Positions 13,001 through 27,779 of a stretch of DNA of 64,000 nt are shown piece by piece (the first letter of the stretch is position 1; each line of letters begins with the position of its first letter). The stretch spans positions 382,798 to 446,797 of the forward strand of contig CAJJDN010000015.1 in assembly GCA_905182985.1 (NCBI GenBank). Reading direction: 5' to 3'. Made by a program: the position numbers and the translations under genes. Below the pieces are notes generated by a model that was not told the origin of the DNA, searched no databases, and worked only from the letters and a program-made list of their open reading frames with translations. Source of the DNA: Paramecium sonneborni (Eukaryota > Ciliophora > Oligohymenophorea > Peniculida > Parameciidae).

Positions 13001-13428
13001 ACAATATTCTTAACATTTAATCTTCAAAGTTTTCAAGGATCTATTCTTTTCATATTTCATTTTTACATATTCCAGAAGTGTTTTTGGCTCTTTTATTTCA
13101 GGCTTGTTATCACCAAAACTAATATATAATATATTCAAATATTACTTCTTCACTCTCAATTCCATATCATTTATATTACTACCATCTAATCCTTTCTAAA
13201 CTTATTTATTTCTTAATTTACCTTTTAATCTGTTCTTAACTTCTTCATCAAACCTTCAATCTTCCCATGTCTAGCCAATACTGCTAAACTTGATCCATCT
13301 CTCACGTTGTCTGGAGTAAATAAGTTTCTTCATATTTAATATATATTTTACGATAATTCCTTTGCTGTCATTCCAAAATCAGACAAAGAACTTCCAACCA
13401 ATAGATTATCCTATAGCTACGATGTCAT
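10018..13428 (-). CDS. plasma-membrane-type Ca2+-transporting ATPase (PMCA)
   Basis: P-type ATPase, family IIB. ATG 13428 opens [21 protein letters not shown]; a 24-base intron follows directly, then [25 protein letters not shown], the N-terminal signature of PMCA pumps. In order: [10 protein letters not shown] actuator loop (about 12650), PEGLPLAV in membrane helix 4 (about 12220), phosphorylation site [12 protein letters not shown] (about 12090-12126) and hinge [10 protein letters not shown] (about 11079-11104). Membrane helices follow, then a basic tail ending TGTSGFKQ at TGA 10018. A 28-base intron lies near 10140. About 1,080 residues, normal for PMCA. It exports Ca2+ from cytosol at the plasma membrane or into alveolar sacs/contractile vacuole in ciliates. 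PMCAs carry a calmodulin-binding autoinhibitory tail; the basic C-terminus is compatible but I see no clear site. Confidence 0.93.
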
Positions 13429-13448
13429 TTTTAATTAAAATTTAATTA

Positions 13449-13781
13449 TCAAATATCATTCATTTTCTTATTTAATACTCTATTCTCAATAAATTTTATT
13501 GTATAAAATGTGTCATCATCAAATCTCTATTTACATAATTGTCTTTTATGACGCCATTTTACATCTTTCAACTTATCATACTTCTCATTCCTAATTATTT
13601 TCTTTTTCTTCAAATATTTAAATGATCTCTAATATAAAGTATCTTTAAATATTTCATAATATAAAATAATTTATATTTTTATTTTTAATTAAACAAACTT
13701 TTTTTTCTCATCTCATTTTTTATTTTATCATTCAATAACTAAATCAAACTTATTTTATTCTCTTTATTTTATTTTGCTCAT
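13449..13781 (-). CDS. small lysine-rich hypothetical protein
   Basis: ATG 13781 (MSKIKQREQNKFDL), then an intron of about 33 bases (gttattgaatga...gatgag), then a frame that stays open with strongly protein-like composition (LYYEIFKDTLYQRSFKYL; KYDKLKDVKWRHKRQLCKQ; DDDTFYTIKFIENRVL) to TGA 13449. About 97 residues, very basic. It lies only 20 bases upstream of the Ca2+ pump start on the same strand. No family is recognised. The N-terminal exon and intron are the weakest part; the second exon looks genuinely coding. Confidence 0.5.
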
Positions 13782-13948
13782 CAATTTATCTAAATATTAA
13801 TGAAAAGCTTTAATAATAATTCAACCGGATTAAAAAAAATAAAATTAATTAGACAATATTTTAATCAATTTTCTTAATCTTATTATATATTAAGATTTTA
13901 AAGAATGATACATAGATTATTTCAAAAAAAATTAAATTAATTTAAAAT

Positions 13949-14471
13949 TCATAAAAAATCGACTTTACCATTTCTTGTTATTTTGAATTATTGTTAATTT
14001 TAATTATAGTTAGCAGATCTGTTTCTTGAACGAAAAAAATGAGAAGCTCTTTTTGATTGACAAGACCATAATTTTCCTGTGTCTTTATTAATACTTTCTT
14101 ACTCTGTTCTTAATTAATGAGCAGTCTATGCTCTAAAATTATTTTATTGATTTCTTGTTAAAGGTTTCAAGGTTATAAATAAAGCCTCTTCATGAATTTG
14201 GTTTTTTCTCTTAGGAGTAGAGATCCTTTTTATACTCAATGATGTCTTAAATGAATGAGAGGATGTCTTTCTATTTAAAGGTGAGTAGTCTAACTGTATC
14301 TTTTTTCTTGGAAATTTTTTTTACTCTTATAACTTAATTTGTGATTACTAATAGTGATGCCATAATTAATGGATAATTTGAGAGTTATCTTGCTTTTATT
14401 GAAACTGGAAGTTGCTTGCCTGAAAACCCATATTGTACCAATTAATTATTATATTCTAATTTATCTGACAT
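13949..14471 (-). CDS. small basic hypothetical protein
   Basis: ATG 14471 (MSDKLEYNNQL), one 19-base intron (gtacaatatgg...ttcag) near 14420, then open to TGA 13949. About 167 residues, rich in Gln, Ser, Arg and Lys with patches such as PLNRKTSSHSFKTSLSIKR and SKRASHFFRSRNRSANY. The Ser/Lys-rich motifs look like phosphorylation targets and the chain is probably disordered. No domain is recognised. The upstream region on this strand is the duplicated block that starts at 14572. Confidence 0.55.
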
Positions 14472-15139
14472 TAATTCCACTCTTTATTATTCTTATTAGA
14501 ATTTTAATTTATTATTATCTATGAATATAAGATTTTATTATGTAAGATTTATTAATCTATAAAGTTCAGAATATTTAAGTTATAAATCAATTAAGAAAGC
14601 ATTTGAGATTGTTTATCCTATATTCACAATTAAGATTAAATAAGTGAGTAAAAGCATCCATGTTAATCATTTTTAACAGATTTGTTAAATTGAAAAAAAC
14701 TGCACAATAAGGAATTTAACATCACCTAAATAAATATTAAAAATGAAAAAATGTAACTTCATTATTTACACGACATTTCTGTTTAAAAAAGAAATATATT
14801 ACTTATAAACATAAATTTTCTAACTTGGATTTAATAGTTAATAGTTATCAACATTATTTTAAATACATAAAAATTCTAAAAAGTCAGATAAATTATTAAA
14901 AATAAGATAATTATAGAACTCTTAAACATAAAAATATTGGAAAGATAATATTTTTCTAATTCATCAAAAAATGTAAACTTTCTTTAAATTTAGGCTCTCT
15001 CTCTAGTTTTTATGATTTAAACAAATGAAATTGATATAAGATTTTTTTCAATTATTTGCATAGATCTAAAAGAATAATTTTACGTTTTTAAAGTTATATC
15101 TTTATAATTTCTTATTTTACAATACAACGATAAATTATA
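14472..15139. other. intergenic region (partly duplicated)
   Basis: AT-rich sequence between the small basic gene and the end of the TRM2 fragment; from 14572 on it recurs at 15656-16223. No frame with protein-like composition and no RNA gene was seen. In the true chromosome this gap is probably present once, about 670 bases long. Confidence 0.5.
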
Positions 15140-15654
15140 TCACATTAATTCAGATAATATACCATAATCTCTTTCTAAATAAAAAATGGCTTCAAAATGG
15201 CTTGTTTAAGGAAACATGTCAACTAATGTAACATTTACTAATTTAAATTCAGGGGCTTTGTTCTTCTTAGATTAAGGTAAACATAATTAAATTAAATTAT
15301 CTATTACTTATGGAGGAGAACAAGAAACATAAATAATGTGATCTATACCTTTACATGTTCTGATAGCCTCAATAACTTTATTAAGAACTCCAGCTCGAGG
15401 AGGATCTAGGCAAGCCATTAATTGTTACTTTCCTTAATAGCTTTTTAAGTCTTAAGCAACTTTCTTAATTACATCCTCAACCTTAGAACAAATAATCTAA
15501 CAGTTTTATAGATTGTTAAGTTTATAGTTTTCATTTGCATCTTTACATGAAGATTCATTCATTTCAATTGCTAAAATATCTTAAATTTAATCGCTAACAC
15601 AAATTCCAATTGTGCCGCTGCCAGCACATAAATCTAAAAATTTGTTAATTTTCT
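14572..15654. repeat. first copy of a 1,083-base exact direct duplication around one N
   Basis: Positions 14572-15654 read the same as 15656-16738 (offset 1084), and the two copies are separated only by the N at 15655. I saw no difference between them when comparing line by line. Each copy contains the last 170 or so codons and the 3' flank of the tRNA methyltransferase gene. A single N between identical blocks is typical of two contigs joined without merging their overlap. The first copy is therefore probably artificial. Confidence 0.85.
15140..15654 (-). pseudogene. duplicated 3' fragment of the TRM2-like gene
   Basis: Minus-strand copy of the C-terminal part of the tRNA methyltransferase, from LDLCAGSGTIGI through DPPRAGV and SCSPP to the TGA at 15140. 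It has no start and begins at the N at 15655. It is identical to 16224-16738, so it is more likely an assembly duplicate than a real pseudogene. Confidence 0.8.
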
Positions 15655-15655
15655 N

Positions 15656-16738
15656 TATTTAAGTTATAAATCAATTAAGAAAGCATTTGAGATTGTTTAT
15701 CCTATATTCACAATTAAGATTAAATAAGTGAGTAAAAGCATCCATGTTAATCATTTTTAACAGATTTGTTAAATTGAAAAAAACTGCACAATAAGGAATT
15801 TAACATCACCTAAATAAATATTAAAAATGAAAAAATGTAACTTCATTATTTACACGACATTTCTGTTTAAAAAAGAAATATATTACTTATAAACATAAAT
15901 TTTCTAACTTGGATTTAATAGTTAATAGTTATCAACATTATTTTAAATACATAAAAATTCTAAAAAGTCAGATAAATTATTAAAAATAAGATAATTATAG
16001 AACTCTTAAACATAAAAATATTGGAAAGATAATATTTTTCTAATTCATCAAAAAATGTAAACTTTCTTTAAATTTAGGCTCTCTCTCTAGTTTTTATGAT
16101 TTAAACAAATGAAATTGATATAAGATTTTTTTCAATTATTTGCATAGATCTAAAAGAATAATTTTACGTTTTTAAAGTTATATCTTTATAATTTCTTATT
16201 TTACAATACAACGATAAATTATATCACATTAATTCAGATAATATACCATAATCTCTTTCTAAATAAAAAATGGCTTCAAAATGGCTTGTTTAAGGAAACA
16301 TGTCAACTAATGTAACATTTACTAATTTAAATTCAGGGGCTTTGTTCTTCTTAGATTAAGGTAAACATAATTAAATTAAATTATCTATTACTTATGGAGG
16401 AGAACAAGAAACATAAATAATGTGATCTATACCTTTACATGTTCTGATAGCCTCAATAACTTTATTAAGAACTCCAGCTCGAGGAGGATCTAGGCAAGCC
16501 ATTAATTGTTACTTTCCTTAATAGCTTTTTAAGTCTTAAGCAACTTTCTTAATTACATCCTCAACCTTAGAACAAATAATCTAACAGTTTTATAGATTGT
16601 TAAGTTTATAGTTTTCATTTGCATCTTTACATGAAGATTCATTCATTTCAATTGCTAAAATATCTTAAATTTAATCGCTAACACAAATTCCAATTGTGCC
16701 GCTGCCAGCACATAAATCTAAAAATTTGTTAATTTTCT
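15656..16738. repeat. second copy of the 1,083-base duplication
   Basis: Identical in reading to 14572-15654. This copy continues without interruption into the upstream coding sequence of the TRM2-like gene at 16739, so it is the one attached to the intact gene. Confidence 0.85.
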
Positions 16739-17948
16739 TGTTTTTGCAAAGATCAATTATAGTTTAATATAATTTATCACATTAAGGTGTATGATTCTAA
16801 GAAAAAGCATTGTAAGAAATATTGATTGTTTTATCTAAAATGATTTCTTAATAGTATGAATTTCCATATAATATTTTTGTATCTTCAACAGAACTGGCCA
16901 AATCTTAACCCAATTTATTTGAATGCATTAATAGCAACCCTTTTAAAATAAATTCACCATAATTAGTTTTAAATAATGCAATTAATTCTTCACAAATCTA
17001 AGCATACTCCTCTTAAAGTAAATTATCTTTATTTATGCTTACACTAATTAATAATTATTTAGTCCTATCACTTTTTCTAATGCTTAACATTCTCCAAACT
17101 CCATTTCCATTTTATCTATTAAAAGGCTAGAATTTAGATGATTATAAATAATTCTAGAATTAATTTGCAATTTCAATAGCTATTGTAGGTGTTACAGGAC
17201 ACGTATTTGGCTTCAATATATTTTTTTATTACTTATTCTACACTATCATTATTTTTTTGAATAGATCCTACATTAAAACCAACACAAACTTCTTTTTAGC
17301 TATTTTAACTTATAGTAAATTCACTTTTATTTCTATAATTAAATCTAAATTTTTCTTCACAAATAACTGGATCATTTAATTTAATTAAATTAGTACTATT
17401 ATTTCATCAATTATTACTCTAAAATCCAATCTGGTGCATATTCTTTTCCATTTTTTTATATAAATTAATTTTTTAATTTTTTTATTACCTTCTTAAGTTC
17501 TGCCATCTTTTATTCTATCTATTCTTCATATTTAACTTAATAAAGTGGAGCAGTTTATAATGCTAATTCGTTTTATTTTCTCTCAATAACTTCTCTATTT
17601 TAATGCTTTTCTTGGAATTATTTGATTTCATCTTCATTTTATTTTTATTATTTAATTTTTTTTTCTAATTATTTTTCAAAAGCATTTTCATTATGTACTT
17701 CTCCAATCCTAAGTTTCAATTCTGGGTTTTCTTCTATCAATTTAATAAATTTCTAACAAGAAATTTTAATAAAATACATTTTTTTAATCATCATCAATAA
17801 ATTGCAAAAAACAAAATGGCTTCATTTTTGGTTTAATAATTTCAGTAGGATTGATAAATTTATCTCCTAATTATTCTTATAATTATTTCAAGACTTATTT
17901 ATCCTTTGCAAATTTCTAAATGCCTAATAAACAAATTTGTGGTTTCAT
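16224..17948 (-). CDS. tRNA (uracil-5-)-methyltransferase, TRM2/TRMT2-like
   Basis: ATG 17948 opens MKPQICLLGIQKFAKDK. The C-terminal catalytic domain is clear: SAM-binding motif LDLCAGSGTIGI (about 16690-16725), then an acidic-loop helix, DPPRAGV (about 16470-16490) and YVSCSPP (about 16395-16412), whose Cys is the nucleophile that attacks uracil C6 in this family, then FPQTSHFEAIFYLER and TGA 16224. About 560 residues after intron removal, normal for eukaryotic TRM2/TRMT2A, which make m5U54 in the T-loop of tRNAs. The N-terminal part resembles the accessory region that precedes the RumA-type core. Several small introns are present but not all placed. The 3' third is duplicated downstream across an N. 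Confidence 0.88.
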
Positions 17949-18185
17949 AGTAATTTATTTATTTAATTACTATCATATAAATATATGTATTAAATTCAAA
18001 TTTAGATAATTTTTCAATATTTCTTCTTTGAAATTTTGGATTCAAATAAAATTAATATGAAAACTCGAACAATTATATATAGGTTTTTAATAAAAATGAA
18101 AAATCGAAGTTAAAGAATATACAAAACTCTGCATTCAATAAATTAGTAAATATTTATATGGAATTTAAAATTAATTTGATTATTA

Positions 18186-19640
18186 ATGAAATCTATATAT
18201 TGTTTATTATCTATTTTTGTCATAGTCTTTAGTGAATAGGTGACATCTGATGAAACAACATATGCATATTTTAACTTAATCAAAGATGCCTATAATTAAT
18301 GTATAGATATTTTATGATTTTAGAAAATCCTCGAAGAATTTACAATCTTTTCTCATAAATTAGTAAGGATTCTCTAAGTTATGAAAAATTTTCAAAAGAA
18401 ATTATGGAAATATATGATCGATCTGGAAGAATAGCATATTGGACCCATATATCTATAAATTCTGATAATCCAGAATTTACATTGGGTTTTGAGAAAAATT
18501 TGGCTGTTGGAGGACTTATTTGGACATACAGTGATAAAAATTTTTTAAGATTTGCTCTATATGATTTTGCTCAACCTACAATGATTGATTTTTTTTAGAA
18601 TAATTAAAATAAAGTCACATTTACTGCTATAACAGATGGGAAGACTCTTATTGATTATTTTGGGAATAGAGATTAAGATTTAATGAGTGTATTCAAAATA
18701 ACAGTAGCAATAGAATTTTCAAGGTAGGCAAATGAAAAAATTATTGATAAAGATTAGTTTGTGAGCATTAATGATATTAATAAGTTTTTTGTTCCCTCTA
18801 TAGATATTTATCATTAGTAATTCTTAGATATTTGGAAAGCTAATGATTGGATTGTAGATAATAAAATGAAATTATAAGATGTAGTAAAAGGAATGATAGC
18901 ATTCAGTTCAAACTCTTGTACAGAGTTTTTGCAATCATTATTAACTATGAAATCAATACAGGAACTTGTAGACTCTGTAAAATTACATTAAACTTAAGCT
19001 TACTATTTAGCATCATATTAGCTTTCATATTTAAATCTTCATAATTTGCCAAATGATGAATATATCAAAGAAATAGATTCCTTAACATCTGAATAAGTAT
19101 TGAATAGATCAAATAATATTCATAATATTTTAGTAACAGGATCATAAGAAGCCATTAATCTACTTAAAAGAGGGAATGAACTACTCAATGCTTAAGTTTT
19201 GGCAATATAAACTAAGTAATTCACGAAATCTACTACTAATGCATATGCTAAACTTATGGATCAATTAAACAATCAAGAATTATTTGATTAAGGATTTTAT
19301 GATATTTTTTATCCGCTTATAGGAATTGTTGAGCTTTCTAATCCTGGTTTAAAAAAGTTGTTTAATCATGTTGGGGTATTCAATTTGTACTAATTTTAAG
19401 GCAAAAGGAGGGTCATCTGCAATTTAAAATGATACAGCTTGCGTTTTCTCTTAGGCTTAATTTTCTGAGCTTTAACATGCATTACCTTATAAAACAATCT
19501 CATATGCCTTTTTTATGGAGAATCTTTTCTGGGATGATTATGAATCAATCATTATAGGTTTTAATAGTTTTAAAACAATGTTAAGCACAAATGGCTTATA
19601 TCTTAATGCTGTTGCATAAAAATTAAAGTAAATTTCATGA
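18186..19640 (+). CDS. secreted protein of unknown function
   Basis: ATG 18186 gives MKSIYCLLSIFVIVFSEQ, a good signal peptide. A 23-base intron (gtatag...tttag, near 18299) and a 25-base intron (gtattc...tttaag, near 19377) restore one frame to TGA 19638-19640. About 468 residues. After the signal come aromatic strand-like segments (RIAYWTHISINSD; NLAVGGLIWTYSDKN; RFALYDFAQPTM) suggesting a beta-sandwich, then a long helical part, and a C-terminal section that reads CVFSQAQFSELQHALP. No transmembrane anchor is seen, so it is likely secreted or lumenal. Family not recognised. The start lies about 240 bases from the divergent TRM2-like gene. Confidence 0.65.
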
Positions 19641-20310
19641 ATGTTAATATTAAAATATTATATATCAAAATAAATAATATTGGATTTTATACTCTATAAA
19701 TTTAAATTACAATAATTCATAATCCATCTTGTACATAATCTATTGATTCTAAATAATAAAATTGCTAAAAACTATTTGAGTAAAGTTAAATATTTGTTAG
19801 ATGCAGAAGTTTTAAGAATTCATTTAAAAATATTTTAAAAATTAACATACTTATGATACTTGAAATTACTTGATAAATTGAAAAATAGTAATTATATCAA
19901 TAACAAATTGATGCCTTTATGGAATTAGTTTGTATTCAAAATCTTACTTTAGCTAAAGAATATGATCGTATTTGGGTAATTATTATTCTTAAAATTTAAA
20001 TCAATGCTGAATAAATATTTAAGAAGATGAATGTTATTGTGTCTAAACTTTTATCATTTTTATTTATTTTAAAACAGCACAATGTATATAAAATAGTTAT
20101 TCTTTTTTTTTTTGAAGCCTTGATTTCAGATTCATAAATGTAGTGATTTTAAAAATCAAAATTAAAAAATATTTATAATAATATTATCTTCATATTTATT
20201 CATAGATTTTGAATTCATAAGATATTCAGTAGATATTTTAATGATAAAAGTTATATGAGATATTATGATATAACCGAATATCATAAATATATAATTTATA
20301 TATTCATAAT
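19641..20310. other. intergenic region with weak open frames
   Basis: About 670 bases between the secreted protein and the MGCF protein. Plus-strand frames are open for 70-90 codons in two phases (for example LVCIQNLTLAKEYDRIW near 19925-19975), but they contain TGAs and I could not join them with plausible introns. They may be chance, a decayed gene, or a 5' exon of the following gene; I do not annotate a gene. Confidence 0.35.
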
Positions 20311-22798
20311 ATGGGGTGTTTTGGAAGTTCTTCAAGAAACTTGTAATAGCCAACATTCTCTGCTATTTTAACTGAGATTTTTGAACTTGTACCAAGAGAG
20401 GAAACTCTAAAAGAATTCAACAAGAAATCTGAAATAATGAAATACTTTAATGAGTTTGCTTGGGAGAAAATAAATCCTTAATTTAAGTTGGAAGTAAAAA
20501 CATTGATAGATCACATAGAATCTTATAAAATTAGACTGATTGATTCTGCATTATATGTAGAAAGTAAAATAGTAATAATAATAAACAATAAACTAGAAAC
20601 TATCTTAAAATCCTATTATAATAAAAATGTGCATGCTCATATTAAAGGAGCTTGTACTTAATTTAGATAAGTTTATATAATTGAAAGAGATTAATGTTTA
20701 GAATCATTTTCTTGAGGAATCAAAAATTGAAATTAGTTAGAGGTCTATTCAAATAGAACACTTACAAACCTTAACCTAAGTATCAGATAACTTTTTAAAA
20801 TTTGAATTAGCTTTCTCTAATATAATTTCATAGTTAATAAATGATAAAATGACATATGCAATGTAAAAAAAATATAATTTTTTAAGGGTTTGGTGGAATG
20901 AATTTCTAGAAACTTTGGAATAATTTTCAAATAAGAAAGCAAATAAGTAATTTCAAAGTGAGAATATTTAATGTATATTGACATTTTTAGAATATATAAT
21001 AGGAACTAAATTAGGATATTAAGATCATTTGTATAAATTATAATTATACTAGTGAATGGGTCACAAAGACAAATGAAGAGACATAAACAGTCTAAGAATT
21101 ATTAGATATTATTTTAGATCCATTTATAGTAATGTCTGTTTATAGAAATGCTTTTCTAAGAATTCCTTAAGAAAGATTATTTGTTACAAAAAATTAAAAA
21201 ACTCTCTTTAATATATTATTAAAAGATCATAAAAAGTATGCTTCTTAACCTATTTGGCACAAATTAACAGAAACCTTTTTAGAGAGAGCTTTAAATTAGT
21301 AGTTGTATGAAGAATTATTTTATATGTTATTCAATAATTTTGATGAAGATTATTGGAAAAACCCTTCAGATATATTTTAAATTACTTCTATTGTTTTAGA
21401 AGTAGCTAAGTAGATTCATTAATTACCAAATACTGAACTTTTTATATTTACTAAATTAGTTGATTATTTAGACACCCCTAATGATAAGAATGCATTTGAA
21501 AGTCCTAGTGGTCCACCTTTATTAAAAAAAACATCAGAATATAAAAATTTTAATGTGAATTCAAATGTGAAAAACTCAATTATTAAATTATTAATTAGTC
21601 TATTTAATTCCATTGAGACAAATCAATTTATTTTATTCCAATAAACTTAGACTATAAAAGCTATTCTTAATAATTTAAGATCTAATCCAGAGGTAGAAAC
21701 TATCAATGATACTAAACTTTGTTTAATTGCGCTGCTTAAATAAATATCATCAGATACTAATAGTGTTCAGTCATTTATACAATAAACACTTACTTTCTCT
21801 TATAATTATAATTTAAATTTAATCAATAATACAGCCATTAATATTGATATTTTAACTAATTTATTAATCATTTTACATGAATGTATATTGTAACTTGAAA
21901 CATTTAATTCAACAATCATTATCACTGAAGAAATGATAGTCATGTTAATTGAAATTTCTGAAATTAATCATTAAATTTCATTAAAGTGTGCCCAAATTTT
22001 AACATCTTTATTTCAATTAGCAAGTAAAATAAACTCTAATGAAAATAATGAGATTAATTCATATCTTGTACCAAATTCAAATATCATTGGTTTAAGTGCA
22101 TATTTTTTATCAAGCTCTGTCTTAATTAGTTATAATGAACCAGAAAATGCAAAAACTTTAATAAATTAATTTTTTGATTTCATTCCTGGAAGATTAACAA
22201 ATTAATAAATAATTTCAATTATTACCTATTTAATTGATGAATCCTCAATTAAATAAGGAAATAGTAAATTAGCAAAATCTAATAGAAAAGTGAATTTTGA
22301 CACATATAAAGATAAAGAATTAAGGTTATGTATGATAATTAAGTTAATTTCATTTATGGATGATGAAATCTCGAAAGATTTTAATGAACTTCTTTACTCT
22401 TTTCTTGGAGCATAGTTTCAAATTTACAAAAAAAAAGGATTTGGAGCTTAGTAAATATAAATTTCATTAAAAGTTAGGAGTTATCTAATTTGTTATAAAA
22501 AAACAATATTAATACAGAAATTTAAGAAATATTGTCAAAGTGCATTTCAATAGGTCCTATAGATTTTGATAAAATCAAGAAATAATTTAAGGAAAATCTA
22601 TCTAATTTGAATAATTACAATGGAATTATAAATTTAGATGATATATAAGTTAAAGAAGATATAGAGGTAATAATAAAATTGATGAAAAATAGAGAGGATC
22701 TATTCTAAATTAATCTTTCCAAGTTCCCAGTCATATAGAAGTTTAATTGGATGAAAGTTTCGAATAATAATTATAAACAATTAAAAAGTAAAAGTTGA
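20311..22798 (+). CDS. large helical protein with N-myristoylation-like start
   Basis: ATG 20311 gives MGCFGSS, with Gly2, Cys3 and Ser6 as in dually acylated (myristoyl/palmitoyl) proteins, which supports this start. Introns of 31 bases (gtttatata...gtttag, near 20669), 22 bases (gtataaattat...actag, near 21032) and 23 bases (gtaaatat...taaaag, near 22452) join the frame to TGA 22796-22798. About 800 residues of regular amphipathic helices (LLDIILDPFIVMSVYRNAF; WHKLTETFLERALNQQLYEEL), like HEAT/ARM-type solenoids but without a recognisable family signature. Probably a membrane-tethered scaffold or adaptor; that is inference from the acylation motif and fold. No close family was recognised. 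Confidence 0.7.
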
Positions 22799-23118
22799 AG
22801 TAAGAAAAATTGGAACATTTAACAACTGAATAAAGGGAGATGATGGAATATTGATTAATGTTTTTATTTTTATTTCAAAATAATAGAAATTTTAATATTC
22901 TTTATAAATAATTAGATAAAATGTATTACTTTATTTGAATTAAACTTAAATTAAGAAAGTATTGATTTAAATGATTTTTTTTTTAAATTATATTAATTAC
23001 TCAATTTTCAATATAGAATTTTTATAGTTTAATAAAAGTGTGTGATTCATAAAAAATTTTCTTCTTCATAATTTTCTAAAATGTTAAGCCCTATGAATTT
23101 AATATAAATTTAATTAAA
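22799..23118. other. intergenic region, no gene seen
   Basis: About 320 AT-rich bases between two plus-strand genes. It should hold the 3' end of one and the promoter of the kinase gene; no recognisable element was found. Confidence 0.5.
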
Positions 23119-25825
<2,707 letters not shown>

Positions 25826-25978
25826 TAACATAATTTTATTTTAAATAATATCATTAAATATTTTTTAATATTTGTTCTAATATTAGAGAAATACTTAAAT
25901 TTTACAATGTTCTTTAAGTAGTAGAAACATAAAATTAAGAGAAATTTAATAATTTCTATAAAAAATAAATAAAGTCTA

Positions 25979-27703
25979 TCACACAATTTCATTATGTATG
26001 GAGCATTCATAAATTTCAAGTTCATCTACTTGAAATTCAGTCTTACCTGCCAAACATCCTATTCCATTAATGTTATTGCAAATATTGTTTTTTTTATTAC
26101 AACAATCAACAAATATTTCAATATCATTACCTAACCTCAATAAATAGTTTGAATTTATTGCTAATTTTAATTCTTTTTTGTAATCCATTCTTTTTTTACT
26201 TTGAAAATTGATAATTTAAATTCGATTATTTTAATTAAATATTCCAAAAACTGAATCATTATCTACTGATCTGATAAGAATTAAAATTGATGTAGCTTTT
26301 TTAATTGAAATTAATTATTCTTCTGAAACTAGATAAAAATTGTTCTCAGTTCTAATCACAAGATGAAGATATACCCTCTATATAATAATTTAAATTTAAT
26401 CTATTGATAAATTTTAGCATTTAAGATTTCTCCAAGATAAGAGAGTTCTGATAAGGTGAAAACAGTTTGAGGAGTGCTATTAAAATTTAATTGACTTTTA
26501 AAAAATGAATTGTCGCTTTAATCGCTAGATGAACTGTCTAATGGAATTGATTAAATAACTTATTCATTTACAAATTAGGAAGATTCAATATCCTAAGATT
26601 TAAAATTATTTAAATTATTAGTAATGCTAGCTGTTATTTTTTGATTTTAAATATATTGGTGTAAATTTTAAATACTTTCTTCAAGCATTTTTGATTTTTA
26701 TAATAATTCATGATTTTCTTTGGTAGTAAACTAAATAATAGAATAGTGAATTAATACTTATAATTTCATTTTGAGTTCTTCAATATCTCTCTGTTATTCT
26801 ATAATAAGCTTTGATGATCTATCAGAACAAGAAGCTTAAGATTATAAAAATTTTACATGAATTAACACTATTTGAGAAAGATTTAGCCATGAAGGTTTGT
26901 AATCTTCTAGCATTATTGTCTGAATAGATGTCTTCAATTTTGTAGATAGAGTTAACGATTTTCATAGTATTTTCTTGTCTTTCTTCTTAAGTTTGAAATC
27001 TTATATTTACATAATACTGTATAATTTTCAAGATATCATCTGGAGTTAGGAACTTTTCAGGGAAGGATTTCTTATTTTTTTATTCATTATGAAATATAAG
27101 AAGTTTTATTAAGATTTCTTCTTTTAAATGTAAAACATTTATAGGAATATCATCATTTTATTTAGTACCACAAATAGAGAAATAGTTTTATCTATAAAAA
27201 TCTAATTTTTAAACAGGTAAGATAATTTTCCATAATTATGGATTCTCATCTAAAAAATCAACATATTTTTCCCTTAGTGATTCTATTTCATATAATTCAG
27301 CAAGTGTTAATACAATATGGATATCTATTCTTTAGAAATTTTCATATAATGAATCCTACAAAGAGGTGATAAAATTATTAATTTATAGAAAGTGTGAAAT
27401 TTTATAAGCAGAGTAAAATTCTTCATCTTTATGTATATGATATTGATAACCATAAAAACAGTTGAGTATTTTTTAAAAAACTATTGTATCATGTTTTCCA
27501 GGAATGACTTTAAATTTAGAGTCACTATTAAGTAATTATGTTTCGAAATATTAGCTTCTTTTTTTGAGTTAATTGCTCTACAATTAAAAGGTTTCTTTGC
27601 CATTCAAAACTAAAATGATATCAGCATTTGGATCAATAGGAAAATGATGTAATAGATCACTATTTTCAATATTGATAAATTTCAAAGTAACTAATGGATT
27701 CAT
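25979..27703 (-). CDS. BTB-TLDc domain protein
   Basis: ATG 27703 begins MNPLVTLKFINIENSDLLHH. Residues about 25-120 form a BTB/POZ domain: DIILVLNGKETFQLQSNQLKK, then SQYFETQLLN, then ILNCFYGY and a BACK-like helical extension. A Ser/Asn-rich coiled region follows. The C-terminal 170 residues are a TLDc domain: ATSILILIRSVDNDSVFGIF, then NYLLRLGNDIEIFVDCC and NGIGCLAGKTEFQVDELEIYE, ending at TGA 25979. TLDc domains regulate oxidative-stress responses and the V-ATPase; BTB domains dimerise or bind Cul3. The combination occurs as large families in ciliates. About 550 residues after introns. I rejected starts above 27780 because that sequence codes for the dynein C-terminus; only 76 bases separate the two genes. 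Confidence 0.78.
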
Positions 27704-27779
27704 AGAATGAATAATATATAAATTATTAAATGTAGATGGTGATTGATTTATAAAATAATATATAATATATATTAAAATC

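Noticed and set aside
15140..15654. A second, independent tRNA methyltransferase gene
   Set aside because: The sequence is identical to the end of the intact gene and is cut off at an N, so it is best seen as an assembly duplicate.
19641..19870. Frame starting at the ATG directly after the secreted protein's stop
   Set aside because: About 70 codons, ordinary for TGA-only stops at this composition, and interrupted by TGA without a plausible intron.
20162..20356. Minus-strand frame of 64 codons
   Set aside because: It overlaps the acylated start of the MGCF protein in antisense and has low-complexity composition.
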